From Chrysochromulina parva (Eukaryota; Haptophyta; Prymnesiales; Chrysochromulinaceae), in assembly GCA_002887195.1 (NCBI GenBank), contig PJAB01001968.1, forward strand, positions 1-11,215: a stretch of 11,215 nt of DNA. Reading direction: 5' to 3'. Below the pieces are notes generated by a model. The model was not told the origin of the DNA, ran no database searches, and worked only from the letters and a program-made list of their open reading frames with translations. Positions 4,349 to 11,215 of this stretch are shown here, piece after piece; the stretch's first letter is position 1, and each line of letters opens with the position of its first letter. A program made the translations under genes and the position numbers.

Positions 4349-6616
4349 CCCGCCCACCACGTTACAGCCTGGCTCATTCTGCCCATGCGCGCCACAGCAC
4401 GGCCAGAGGCCAGAGGCCGCATCCCAGGGGGCTTCATGCCGACGGCATTTGAAGTCATGGTCGGGGTGAAATCGGACGGCGCAGTGGGTGCACAGGGCGG
4501 CGGCGGTGGCGGCGGGAGAGACTCGCTTGCGGATCGTGCGCTTGCCGCTTGCATCGTACACGTCATCAAAGCTGCCCCCACAAGGGTCGACTACCTGAGG
4601 CCCATATTAGGCAATCACGTGCACTCAGAGGCCATCACCATCAGCAGCGCAGCACCTCAAATCGGCCGACGCGCAATCTCATTCACTCCAAGGCAATCAC
4701 CATCAGCGCACCTCAAAGCGGCCGACGCGCTTATTGCCATCCCAAGCTCCGCTGTGTACAGAGCCCTTACAATCATAGTACACGCCGTCGCCATGGGCAG
4801 CGCCGTGAACGAACATGCCCACATGTGCCGATCCGTCGAGTAGTAGCAACTCGCCCATTCCGTGGGGATGCCCCTTGCCTGTGTGTGAGAGGAGGGGAGC
4901 GCCGTGGTGAGCACTTGCATGCAAATCGCTCATACCGTGGGGATGCCCCTTGCCTGCGCCGATTGCAATCAGAGGCAATTCGAGGCAAGCAGAGGTAATC
5001 AGAGGCCATTTAGAGGCCAATTAGAGGCGATCCGAGGCGATCAGAGGCATTCAGAGGCCATTTAGAGGCCAGCTTGAATCTTGAGGCCAATTAGAGGCGA
5101 CCAGAGGCGATCCGAGGCGATCAGAGGCCGTGCGGATGACCGTTACCGTCGGAGCGGCCGATGAAGAGCGCGCCGCCTCGCAGTGCCACCAGCCCAACGC
5201 CGCCTCCGCCTCCGCCGCCTCCGCCTCCGCCTCCTCCGCCTCCGCCTCCGCCTCCGCTTCCGCCTCCGCCGCCGCCACCGCTTCCTCCGCCGCCACCGCC
5301 GTCGCGAGCGCCGTCGCGAGCGCCGTCGCGAGCGCGAGAGTCGAAAGGATTCCGACCCAAAAAGGGTCCGCCATGAGATCCTGCACTAGTCTTCCCCGGA
5401 GCGCTGGGCGCTGTCGTCGCCGGCTGTGAATGATCCAGCTGTGAATGACCAAGCTGTAGCTTTTTGGTGGCGGCGTGCGAGGACGATAGCGGCGGTCCGA
5501 GCAGCGAAGGCAGCGCGGCTGCAATTCCCGCAGCGCCGCCCTCCGCGCCCCCCCCCGCAAGCAACTGTAGCCGATCCATCGCCGCGAGCCTGTCGGCCGT
5601 TGAGGCGCCCTTGTCACGCGCGAGCGCCACATCAGGGTGGAGGGAGAGCTGCTGTGCAAGCAGCTCGAGCATCTCATTCGAAGACGCACCTTCGCCCCAG
5701 GGGTTCTGGGCGGCCTCCCAAGCGTCCGCCTCGTCCGCCGTCATGGCGACGCAGCGCAGCCCTATGGAGGGAGGCAAGCAGCGAGGCAACCAGCGAGGCC
5801 ATCAGGGAGGCCATCAGGGAGGCCATCAGAGAGGCCATCAACGAGGCCATCAGCGAGGCCATCAGAGAGGCCATCAACGAGGAGGTCATCACGTGATGCC
5901 ACCAAGGAGGCCATCAGCGAGGAGGTCATCACGTGATGCCACCAAGGAGGCCATCAGCGAGGAGGTCATCAAGTGATGCCACCAAGGAGGCCATCAGCGA
6001 GGAGGTCATCAAGTGATGCCACCAAGGAGGCCATCAGCGAGGCCATCAACGAGAGCATCCGCACCAATCAGAGGCCATCATAGGCAATCAGCGTCGTACG
6101 CTCACCCTTCTCCACCTTCCAGCCCGGCGTCACCTTCCAGCTCTTGTCACTCAGGTCGGGCGAGGCGCACCCGCCGTCGCGCAGGAGCATGACGCCCATC
6201 GCGGTGCCGAGCTGGCTCTCGAGCTGCGCCATCCAGCCGCTCCCGTTGAAAGCGATCATGTGCTTCGGGCGCAGGTGGTGCTGCCACACAGGCCGGTCGT
6301 TGACGAGCCGATCGGGCACGAGGCGAAAGAGACCCTCGTACGAGGCCGCGAGGCCGTGCAGCTGCGCATGCTCGTGGAACTCGGCGCCGTCGTACGCGAA
6401 CCGAAGCGCCGCGGGTGGCGGCCGCACCTCCTCGAGCTCCCACTCCGGCATCAGCTGGACGAAGGCGCCAGGGAAGATGCCCTTTCGCTTGCCGCACGAG
6501 CCTTCCCACCAGCCGTCGGAGCCCTGGTCGGTCACAAGCACGAGATCGCCCACGGCGAGCGAGATCTCGCCCTTCTGCTCGGCGTGGAAGGATTGCATGC
6601 AGCGGGCCTTGCCCAT
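4334..6616 (-). CDS. SH3 / MORN / CHORD-like zinc-cluster protein, four exons
   Basis: Predicted exons are 6616-6106, 5761-5147, 4878-4712 and 4594-4334, giving 517 aa. All junctions are GT...AG and agree in phase (1, 1, 0). Residues 3-57 are a clear SH3 domain (ALYxxF-type start ARCMQSF, VGDLVLV, DGWWEG, GIFPGAFV). Residues 85-177 form a W/C domain (LVNDRPVWQH, IAFNGSGWM, then SWKVTPGW); exon 2 completes it with the Cys of GLRCVAM. A helical linker, three RDGA units and a poly-Gly tract of about 34 residues follow. MORN repeats occupy about 364-431 (HPHGMGELLLLDGSAHVG, then AHGDGVYY and SGAWDGNKRVG). Exon 4 adds a Cys/His cluster (466-515): CxxC, CxxH, CC, C-x5-H, as in one half of a CHORD domain. 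A scaffold binding proline-rich partners and membrane or cytoskeleton is inference. ATG 6616 (GCGCCATGG) is chosen; an in-frame ATG at 6793 would add 59 aa. Confidence 0.75.
4595..4711 (-). other. Intron 3 of SH3-MORN gene with duplicated exon edge
   Basis: The 117-nt intron has donor TTTGAG|GTGCGC and acceptor CCTCAG|GTAGTC, both phase 0. It joins VGRFE to VVDPCGG and brings in the zinc-cluster exon. If it is not spliced, translation stops two codons later (TGA 4705-4703). The exon 3 edge is repeated inside the intron: 4708-4729 matches 4652-4673 with one mismatch. GAGGCCATCA and AGGCAATCA units like those of the other introns are present. Confidence 0.7.
4860..4956. repeat. 22-bp direct repeat carrying a 3' splice site and exon start; candidate 18-nt microexon
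   Basis: An identical 22-bp segment occurs at 4860-4881 and 4935-4956. On the sense strand each reads CAG followed by GCAAGGGGCATCCCCACG and a G. The downstream copy is the start of exon 3. The upstream copy is followed by GTATGAGC, a good donor, so 4953-4936 is an 18-nt segment flanked by AG and GT. Inclusion would add GKGHPH in frame. Confidence 0.85.
4879..5146 (-). repeat. Intron 2 of SH3-MORN gene, built of degenerate GAGGC repeats
   Basis: The 268-nt intron has donor GACG|GTAACGG and acceptor CACACAG|GCAAGG, phase 1, and joins RSDG to KGHPHG to complete a MORN repeat. About 14 plus-strand units of the form [A]GAGGC[C/G/A]ATN(1-4) fill 4971-5129, spaced 9-12 bp, with one GAGGT variant. 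A longer block (AATTAGAGGCGA... to GATCAGAGGC) occurs twice, near 5018 and 5089, so the array also has higher-order structure. Confidence 0.75.
5199..5336. repeat. Coding hexanucleotide tract (poly-Gly) and three 12-bp units (RDGA) in exon 2
   Basis: On the plus strand a run of CCGCCT-type hexamers with a few CCA and CTT interruptions (about 5199-5300) encodes poly-Gly with rare Ser on the minus strand. It is followed by GTCGCGAGCGCC repeated at 5301, 5313 and 5325, encoding RDGA units. Both lengths are multiples of three and keep the frame. The tract separates the N-terminal SH3 half from the MORN half. Confidence 0.9.
5762..6105 (-). repeat. Intron 1 of SH3-MORN gene, made of 12-bp and 40-bp tandem arrays
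   Basis: The 344-nt intron has donor AAGG|GTGAGC and acceptor CTCCATAG|GGCTGC, phase 1. Nine 12-bp plus-strand units (GAGGCCATCAGC and variants) fill 5771-5878. Four 40-bp units start at 5881, 5921, 5961 and 6001; each holds GGAGGTCATC, A[C/A]GTGATGCC and GGAGGCCATCAGC. More loose units run to 6090. The 40-bp period is not a multiple of three, which argues against a coding role on either strand. Almost the whole intron is repeat. Confidence 0.8.
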
Positions 6617-6826
6617 GGCGCCACTTCTAGGCGATGCACACGCAATTCCGAAAGGCGCGCGCTCACATTGCGCAAACTGCGAAACACGTTTCGCGCCATT
6701 ACCGGTACATGTACAAGTTGTGTGAACGATTTGTACATTGTCCACACCGACACTCTTTGTCTGGCCTACAGCACCAACAACAAGTGTGCGCATGCATGCT
6801 TTCAATCGGCGTCACGATAACGAAAC
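6617..6826. promoter_or_regulatory. Divergent intergenic region between SH3-MORN and CBM20 genes
   Basis: A 210-bp gap separates the head-to-head starts at 6616 (minus) and 6827 (plus). It contains the perfect palindrome GTACATGTAC (6706-6715) and a second palindrome GCATGC near 6791. A shared bidirectional promoter is likely by geometry; no factor site is recognised. The upstream in-frame ATG (6793) of the minus gene would use most of this gap as coding. Confidence 0.35.
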
Positions 6827-8419
6827 ATGAAAACTTCGACACTAGACGCTCAGGACCCATTTCCTTTTGCGTTCTTGTCGCTGCGTCCCTCTCAGCCTGC
6901 TCGCTGCTTCCTTTTTATGTCGAACGTCCGGGTGCTCGTGCACCTGACGGTGCGGGCGGAAACGTCACCCGGCGATGCGCTGGTCATCGTGGGCTCCACG
7001 CCCCACATGGGGAGCTGGGATGCGAGTGCCTCGCAGGCCAAGATGAGGCGCGTCGAGGACAGATCCAGCAATGCGTGGCGCTGCGAGTTCTGGGTCAGCG
7101 CCAACGAGGAGCTGGAGTACAAGGTGGCGATCGTGCGGGCCTTCGACGCCGGCGCCGGATGGGCCGTTGATGACTTCAACGTGCAGTTTGAGGACGTCAG
7201 CCGACAACTCATCCTCGCTCCAGACGAATATGCTGACGGTGACTTTGCGCGCCTGAGCCTTGAGTTTGGTCAGCCAGGGGACGTGCGCCTTCGGCAGCAG
7301 CAGCAGCCGAAGCTTCACAGGGCTCGAAAGGCGTATGCGAAACGCGCCGTCGCGCTCATCGCTGAGGAGCGCAAGAGCGAGCGGCTACACGAGTCGTGCC
7401 CTCCTTGCATCTCGCCTCGTACCTTCCTCGAACGCGTCGTGACGCCTGCGGCAGGCGCCGCTGCGCACCTCACCGCTGCGCTCGCCGCTGTGCCGCGCAT
7501 GCCCCCTGCAGAGCCGCCCCGAGAGCGCCCCCTCGACCATACTAAGGACCAACATACCCTGGACCGCCACCTAGAGGGAGTGACTGTGAATGAGAATACC
7601 CGGGACCGCCACCTCGAGCTTAACCTCGAGCACCGCCATGAGCTGATGTCGCCTTCCGCGCCCCGGGAGGTACCGACATGGAACATGCCGAGCCGTACGC
7701 TCAGCCACTTGACGCCGCAGCCACGTCCCGTCGAGCTGACGGCTGAAGTGACGTCTGAGGAGGGGCATGCTGACTGCTCTCCACCGGCCGGTGTGGAATG
7801 GTTGCGCGCGCGCCTCGCTAGCGCACGAGCTGCCTCAGCCGCTGCTCTCAACATTACAAGTGCTCGGCAGGACGCTCGGAAGGTAGCTGTCGCCGCTCCT
7901 AGCCCGGTCGTCTACGACGCACTGACCGGCCGCCGGCAGCTGCCAACGCCGCCGACCTCGAGCTCGACAGGTGGTGCGCAGACCACGACGCCAACTCGCG
8001 GCGTCATGTCACTCGGTCCCGGCTCCCCACTCCCCGCTCACTACCGACTCCGCCTCGCCCCACCGTCCCGCTACACTCCATGGGCGCCGCTAGAGGCTGT
8101 GCCGACGCCCCATGCGACGCCAGCACCCGTGGCTGCTGCGTCTGCCCAGAGCCTAGTTTGCACCCCTGTGAGCGCTGTATTGAGCGCTCCACCGATCGCC
8201 CCTGCACCGCCGACCGCACAACACACGCCGCCGCCGCGCCCAATACAGCGCCCCAAGGAACTTACCCCGGGACCGTCTCACGCGCGCACCTCACGGACCT
8301 ACGTGCGCACGCTGTCGTCTCCAAAGCCCATTCGCGAGGCTCGCGTGCCGCCTGCGGTGCGTAGGCTCATGCTGCATGCGCACCTTGCCAACATGGGCAA
8401 GACCGACCAGACTTCGTGA
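6827..8419 (+). CDS. CBM20 starch-binding-domain protein with Pro/Ala-rich tail
   Basis: The product is 530 aa from ATG 6827 (-3 A). An in-frame ATG at 6917 would remove 30 residues (PFPFAFLSLRPSQPARCFLF) that could be a targeting segment. Residues about 33-130 are a carbohydrate-binding module of family CBM20: VRVLVHLTV, TSPGDALVIVGS, HMGSWDA, then WRCEFWVSANEELEYKVAIV and GWAVDD. The Trp of GSWD is the usual starch-contacting residue. There is no glycosidase, transferase, kinase or phosphatase domain. The remaining 400 residues are low-complexity: basic helix (ARKAYAKRAVALIAEER), two DRHLE-containing 14-aa repeats, then a Pro/Thr/Ala/Ser-rich tail with a basic end (VRRLMLHAHL). A scaffold or localisation role on alpha-glucan is inference. 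It reads as a single exon. Confidence 0.85.
   Translation: MKTSTLDAQDPFPFAFLSLRPSQPARCFLFMSNVRVLVHLTVRAETSPGDALVIVGSTPHMGSWDASASQAKMRRVEDRSSNAWRCEFWVSANEELEYKVAIVRAFDAGAGWAVDDFNVQFEDVSRQLILAPDEYADGDFARLSLEFGQPGDVRLRQQQQPKLHRARKAYAKRAVALIAEERKSERLHESCPPCISPRTFLERVVTPAAGAAAHLTAALAAVPRMPPAEPPRERPLDHTKDQHTLDRHLEGVTVNENTRDRHLELNLEHRHELMSPSAPREVPTWNMPSRTLSHLTPQPRPVELTAEVTSEEGHADCSPPAGVEWLRARLASARAASAAALNITSARQDARKVAVAAPSPVVYDALTGRRQLPTPPTSSSTGGAQTTTPTRGVMSLGPGSPLPAHYRLRLAPPSRYTPWAPLEAVPTPHATPAPVAAASAQSLVCTPVSAVLSAPPIAPAPPTAQHTPPPRPIQRPKELTPGPSHARTSRTYVRTLSSPKPIREARVPPAVRRLMLHAHLANMGKTDQTS
7554..7618. repeat. 42-bp-spaced direct repeat in the CBM20 coding region
   Basis: Bases 7554-7576 (ATACCCTGGACCGCCACC...) recur at 7596-7618 with two mismatches. 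The 42-bp spacing keeps the frame and encodes two TLDRHLE/TRDRHLE motifs. Confidence 0.85.
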
Positions 8420-9193
8420 CGGGGTGTACGCGTTTGAATAATCATGTGACATCTCACGGAGCCCTCGTGACGGGCAACTCTGTGAGCACATGTGCACATC
8501 GGTGTGACGCTCGAGCGACGACCGACGCGGTGGTTGGAGACGATATGTGGCACTCGGTATACACTATACATTGACTCGTCGCCCCATCTATAGCGTCATT
8601 TAGAAGCATCTTGATCGTTGAATCACGCTTCCTGATCCCACCGTCCGTTTCATATATACGTATACGACAGATCCCGAACGTCAGGTCGTCAGCCCTTCCA
8701 CTTCGCTTGCGTTGCTTGATCGACACTTATGTGGTCACGTCCACCCTTCTGAACCGGAAGGCGGACCTGCTCGCCGCACAGCTAGATCGCACAGAGCCGA
8801 GCGTGGTCGCGGTTCGCCGCCCCCTTATACCACGCGAGTCGCCGCGGCCCCCGGCAGGTCGGGTGTGGGGTGATGTTTCGTGAGTTGTGTACCGCGTTTC
8901 GTGGTTTCGTTTTACCTTTGTCCTTTGAGAAAGGTTATATAATACCTACAAGTCGTACACGACGAACCTACCCATGGAACCTACCGGATGCACGCGCCTA
9001 TAATACGCCTACTTTGCTCCTCCTCTGAATTCACCTCGCTCCAACCTCGCCCCGATCGTCTAACCCACTTTCACCACTGCTGCCGGAGCCGCCGCGTCCC
9101 ACGTGTCTCCGAGGTATTTACCGAGTCGGACATTCATCTGGAGAGGCAAAGCAGCATCAAGCGAAAGTCCCTTCTCCGGCACTCCATCATGCG
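8420..9193. other. Convergent intergenic region between CBM20 and transporter genes
   Basis: Both neighbours end here (tail to tail), so it should hold two 3' untranslated regions. Short palindromes occur (GCACATGTGC near 8487, GTATAC near 8558 and 8659). Open frames are short and I support no gene, tRNA or other RNA. Confidence 0.45.
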
Positions 9194-10609
9194 CTACTCT
9201 TGCTTTGCTTCACGCAATTTGGCCACAGAAGAAGGAGGTAGCTGAGGTAGAGAGTCTTTGCTGGACGCAAATTCAGATCCTGCAAATACAGATCCTTCAT
9301 CCAGATCAGTCGCAGTGTCTGCTGTCGCACTGTCCCGAATTGTGCACACGAATGCTGGGATACCACCGGCGCTGACGAATTGCGTGGGAGTCGCGCTGAC
9401 GAAACTGACGAATTGCGTGGGAGTCGCGCTGACGACCTTCACCAGCTTCGTGACGTCAACAACATTCACCACCTTCGGCTTCGCGCCGTTCTCTAGGTCC
9501 GCCTTCGGGCGTGAACGAACTGTAGAACGACCGAAAAATCGACAAATGGTTGCACAGTTCGACAGATGATTGAGATTGAGGAAGCGATCGACTTTCTTGA
9601 ACGTGCTGCCATAGATGGTGGAGAGGCCGAGCGCCATGATGAACGTGCCAGGGACCCAGTTGCCGACCGATGCCGGCACGAGATTGTTCCAGATGACGTC
9701 GAACTCCATCGTGTTGTTCGTGCCGTACAGCTTGGCGTTTCCGTACGTGTCGTACTCGCCAGTTTCCTTCGCGACGATGATGCCGCAGGGGAACGTGAAG
9801 GCGTTGGCTGGATAGTGCTCGAAGCCGCAAGCGATGAAGGCCGAGATGCACATGTAGATGGCGAACGCCTTGCTTAGAAAGTCGTCACTCATCGAAGCTA
9901 AGTAGACAGCCATGCAGACGAGCCAGTTGCAGCCGATGCCGCGGGCGACAACTTTGCTCCAGCCCAAGCTGATCTTTCTCTTCGTGATGCTCAGGAACAA
10001 TTTTCCAGCGGAGGTTGCGATCGGGACATTGGCAGGGCCCGTTTCGACTAGGAGCCCGCACCAGTGCACGAGGAGCGCGAAGAGGATGCCTCCGATCAGG
10101 TTGCCGCACCATGCAAGTCCGATGACTCGGAATACGTTCACGAGCTTCGCCTTGCCCTCGAGCCATGCCGCAGGGGTGGTAAACGAGGCGCCCGTGAAGA
10201 GCAGGCCGCCAGTCATGATGATGATCACAAGGTTGATCGGGAACAGAATCGCGATTACGTAGCTCCGGAGGGATGGGTTATCGATTGCGAGTTGGTTTGC
10301 ACCGCCTGCGACCGTGATCGACAGAAGGCCACCCATGCCGATATAGCAGCCGGCCAACTGAGATCACCAGACGCGAAAACGCAGGGTTGAGTGCCGAGAT
10401 GTGAAATCGCGGTGCCCAGATTGGCCGAAGGCGCGCATGGCCTCAACGGGAAGCGAAAGAGAAATGCAAGGCAATCGCGTGTGAGAGGGTGCGGATTCGA
10501 GATAGGGCGGGCTCACGGTTGACTGCAACACCAGGATCCATGAGGGAGCTTTGCAGAGCGCAGCGCCTCTCTCGGCGCAGAGGTGGTAAGCTTCGGCTGG
10601 AGACTTCAT
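9194..10609 (-). CDS. Formate/nitrite transporter (FNT) family protein, two exons
   Basis: Predicted exons are 10609-10517 and 10357-9194, 418 aa. Exon 1 begins MKSPAEAYHLCAERGAALCKAP, the usual FNT N-terminal helix, after an in-frame TAG upstream. The junction (CAACC|GTGAGC, CTCAG|TTGGCC, phase 0) gives QSTLAGCYIGMGG, the first membrane helix. FNT hallmarks follow: TGGLLFTGASF (about 80-90), CGNLIGG (about 115-121), GFEHYPAN with the pore His near residue 212, and NLVPASVGNW. These channel proteins conduct small monovalent anions such as formate, nitrite or lactate in a pentamer; the substrate cannot be told here. The region after TIYGSTFKK (residue 285 on, over 130 residues) has no counterpart in typical FNTs and includes an 11-aa duplication (SATPTQFVSFV). 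It might include an unrecognised intron. CDS and splice are well supported up to that point. Confidence 0.85.
9374..9430. repeat. 33-bp tandem duplication in the transporter C-terminal tail
   Basis: GACGAATTGCGTGGGAGTCG and following bases occur at 9374 and again at 9407 (33-bp period, two nearly complete copies). The period is a multiple of three and repeats SATPTQFVS within the predicted tail. Confidence 0.9.
10358..10516 (-). other. Intron 1 of the FNT gene
   Basis: The 159-nt intron has donor ACC|GTGAGC and acceptor GATCTCAG|TTG, phase 0 on both sides. It is free of the tandem arrays seen in the SH3-MORN introns, although single units such as GATTGCCTTG and GAGGCCAT occur. Splicing restores the first FNT transmembrane helix. 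Confidence 0.85.
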
Positions 10610-11215
10610 CAGCTTGGTGCGACGGGATGCAGCCGGAACACTCAAGGAGTTCGCTGAGACATTCTCCGCGGCGACGATGTTTCTATTTTTGTACTAATGC
10701 TTAGGTTCCTATCCAAACACGGGCACTCAACACAGCAGGTTAAAATTGCTTAAACGGTTTAATGAGTTGCAGCTCAAATTCCGAAAGCGCAATTAATGGA
10801 TTTCAAATGATATTCGCTAGCTTAGGGTGGCCAAACGCGTCGTTTTGGGCATGAATTCGTGGCAAACTCGCGTTTTGTCGAGCAAAAAAGAAGTGTCTTA
10901 AAGCGTCCTTTCGAGCCTTTTTCAACCGATCGCGATGGAGTGACCCCAGACGATGAGGCTCGGCCGCCTCGTCCGTGCGTGAGGTGCGTGACACTTTCAA
11001 TCGAACGCGCTTCGGAATTCGCTTAGTTGACCCGCTCTTACACTGAAAGTCTCGATCGTATACTCGTAGGTTGGAGCAATAACATTCGCCTTCCGTGGTG
11101 GGCGTGAGGCTTCATGTTGAGGTCCCCGCCCATTCATTGGAGCTCACGCTCGCCGAGGTGCACTCGCTGCGGGCCAATCTTCATCGGAGACCTAAGAAGT
11201 CGAACTTCGCTCTCC
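10610..11215. other. Upstream flank of the FNT gene and right edge of the window
   Basis: An AT-richer stretch (10680-10830) includes the near-palindrome TTAAACGGTTTAA. Beyond it no gene is supported. A plus-strand frame is open from about 11086 to the right edge (V-G-V-R-L-H-V-E-V-P, then L-E-L-T-L-A-E-V) but has no ATG in view; it could be an exon entering from outside the window. Confidence 0.35.

Noticed and set aside
4346..4843. Plus-strand 165-codon frame
   Set aside because: It starts at GTG and is antisense to exons 3-4, whose MORN and Cys/His motifs are specific.
4703..5020. MORN frame 5020..4703 as a stand-alone gene
   Set aside because: It has no ATG start and begins in repeat sequence; it is exon 3 of a spliced gene with phase agreement on both sides.
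5129..5147. GC-AG intron starting at CACG|GCCTCT for intron 2
   Set aside because: A canonical GT donor 18 bases upstream (GACG|GTAACG) gives the same phase and a better MORN repeat.
5121..5429. Plus-strand Pro-rich or Ala/Ser-rich frames over the CCGCCT tract
   Set aside because: They are products of the hexanucleotide repeat; the minus-strand frame joins real domains on both sides.
5426..5896. Plus-strand frame encoding repeated EAIREAIN-type units
   Set aside because: It lies antisense to a phase-matched exon and intron of the SH3-MORN gene. The periodic peptide comes from the 12-bp DNA array, and the adjoining 40-bp array breaks the frame.
5771..6060. CRISPR-like array
   Set aside because: Units are directly adjacent or continuous without unique spacers and lie in an intron of a eukaryotic gene.
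6068..6105. SH3 frame ending at 6068 (TTLIAYDGL) as the true C-terminus
   Set aside because: A strong GTGAGC donor at 6105 and a matching-phase acceptor at 5762 join it to the next exon and complete the W/C domain. The last residues would be encoded by intron repeat.
10803..11000. Minus-strand 65-codon frame upstream of the transporter
   Set aside because: It has a TTG start, no recognisable motif and an AT-rich surrounding.

Overview
The window looks like nuclear DNA of a unicellular eukaryote, most likely a GC-rich alga (haptophyte-like or a related lineage; the lineage is inference). Genes are monocistronic and lie on both strands. At least two are interrupted by spliceosomal-type introns with GT...AG ends and exact phase agreement, and the domains are eukaryotic (SH3, MORN, CHORD-like Zn cluster, EF-hand-like, secreted Cys-rich repeats). 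There is no operon structure, ribosome binding site pattern, CRISPR array or recognisable rRNA or tRNA.

Layout from left to right: a minus-strand gene for a signal-peptide/anchor protein runs off the left edge (427..1). Divergent from it is a plus-strand secreted protein with four tandem 6-Cys repeats (602..1423). Next is a plus-strand EF-hand-like protein (1869..2612). A convergent spacer with a GC-rich island (2613-3428) follows, then a small minus-strand beta-barrel-like protein (3728..3429). The main object is a four-exon minus-strand gene (6616..4334) that looks like three or four unrelated ORFs until it is spliced: SH3, an uncharacterised W/C domain, a linker, poly-Gly, MORN, and a C-terminal Cys/His zinc cluster, 517 aa in total. 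Head-to-head with it is a plus-strand CBM20 starch-binding protein with a long Pro/Ala-rich tail (6827..8419). The last gene is a two-exon minus-strand formate/nitrite transporter (10609..9194).

The most striking feature is a class of repeat-built introns. All three introns of the SH3-MORN gene carry variants of the same short unit (plus strand GAGGC[C/A]ATCA, sense strand TGATGGCCTC). Intron 1 is almost wholly a 12-bp array plus a 40-bp higher-order array, and intron 2 is a degenerate array. Separately, short tandem duplications sit repeatedly on exon ends, splice sites or stop codons: a 68-bp copy over the stop of the Cys-rich gene, a 27-bp copy over the stop of the small beta-barrel gene, duplicated exon edges at introns 2 and 3 of the SH3-MORN gene, and a 33-bp copy in the transporter tail.

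The genes do not form an evident pathway. Gene structures are manual splice predictions and need transcript support.
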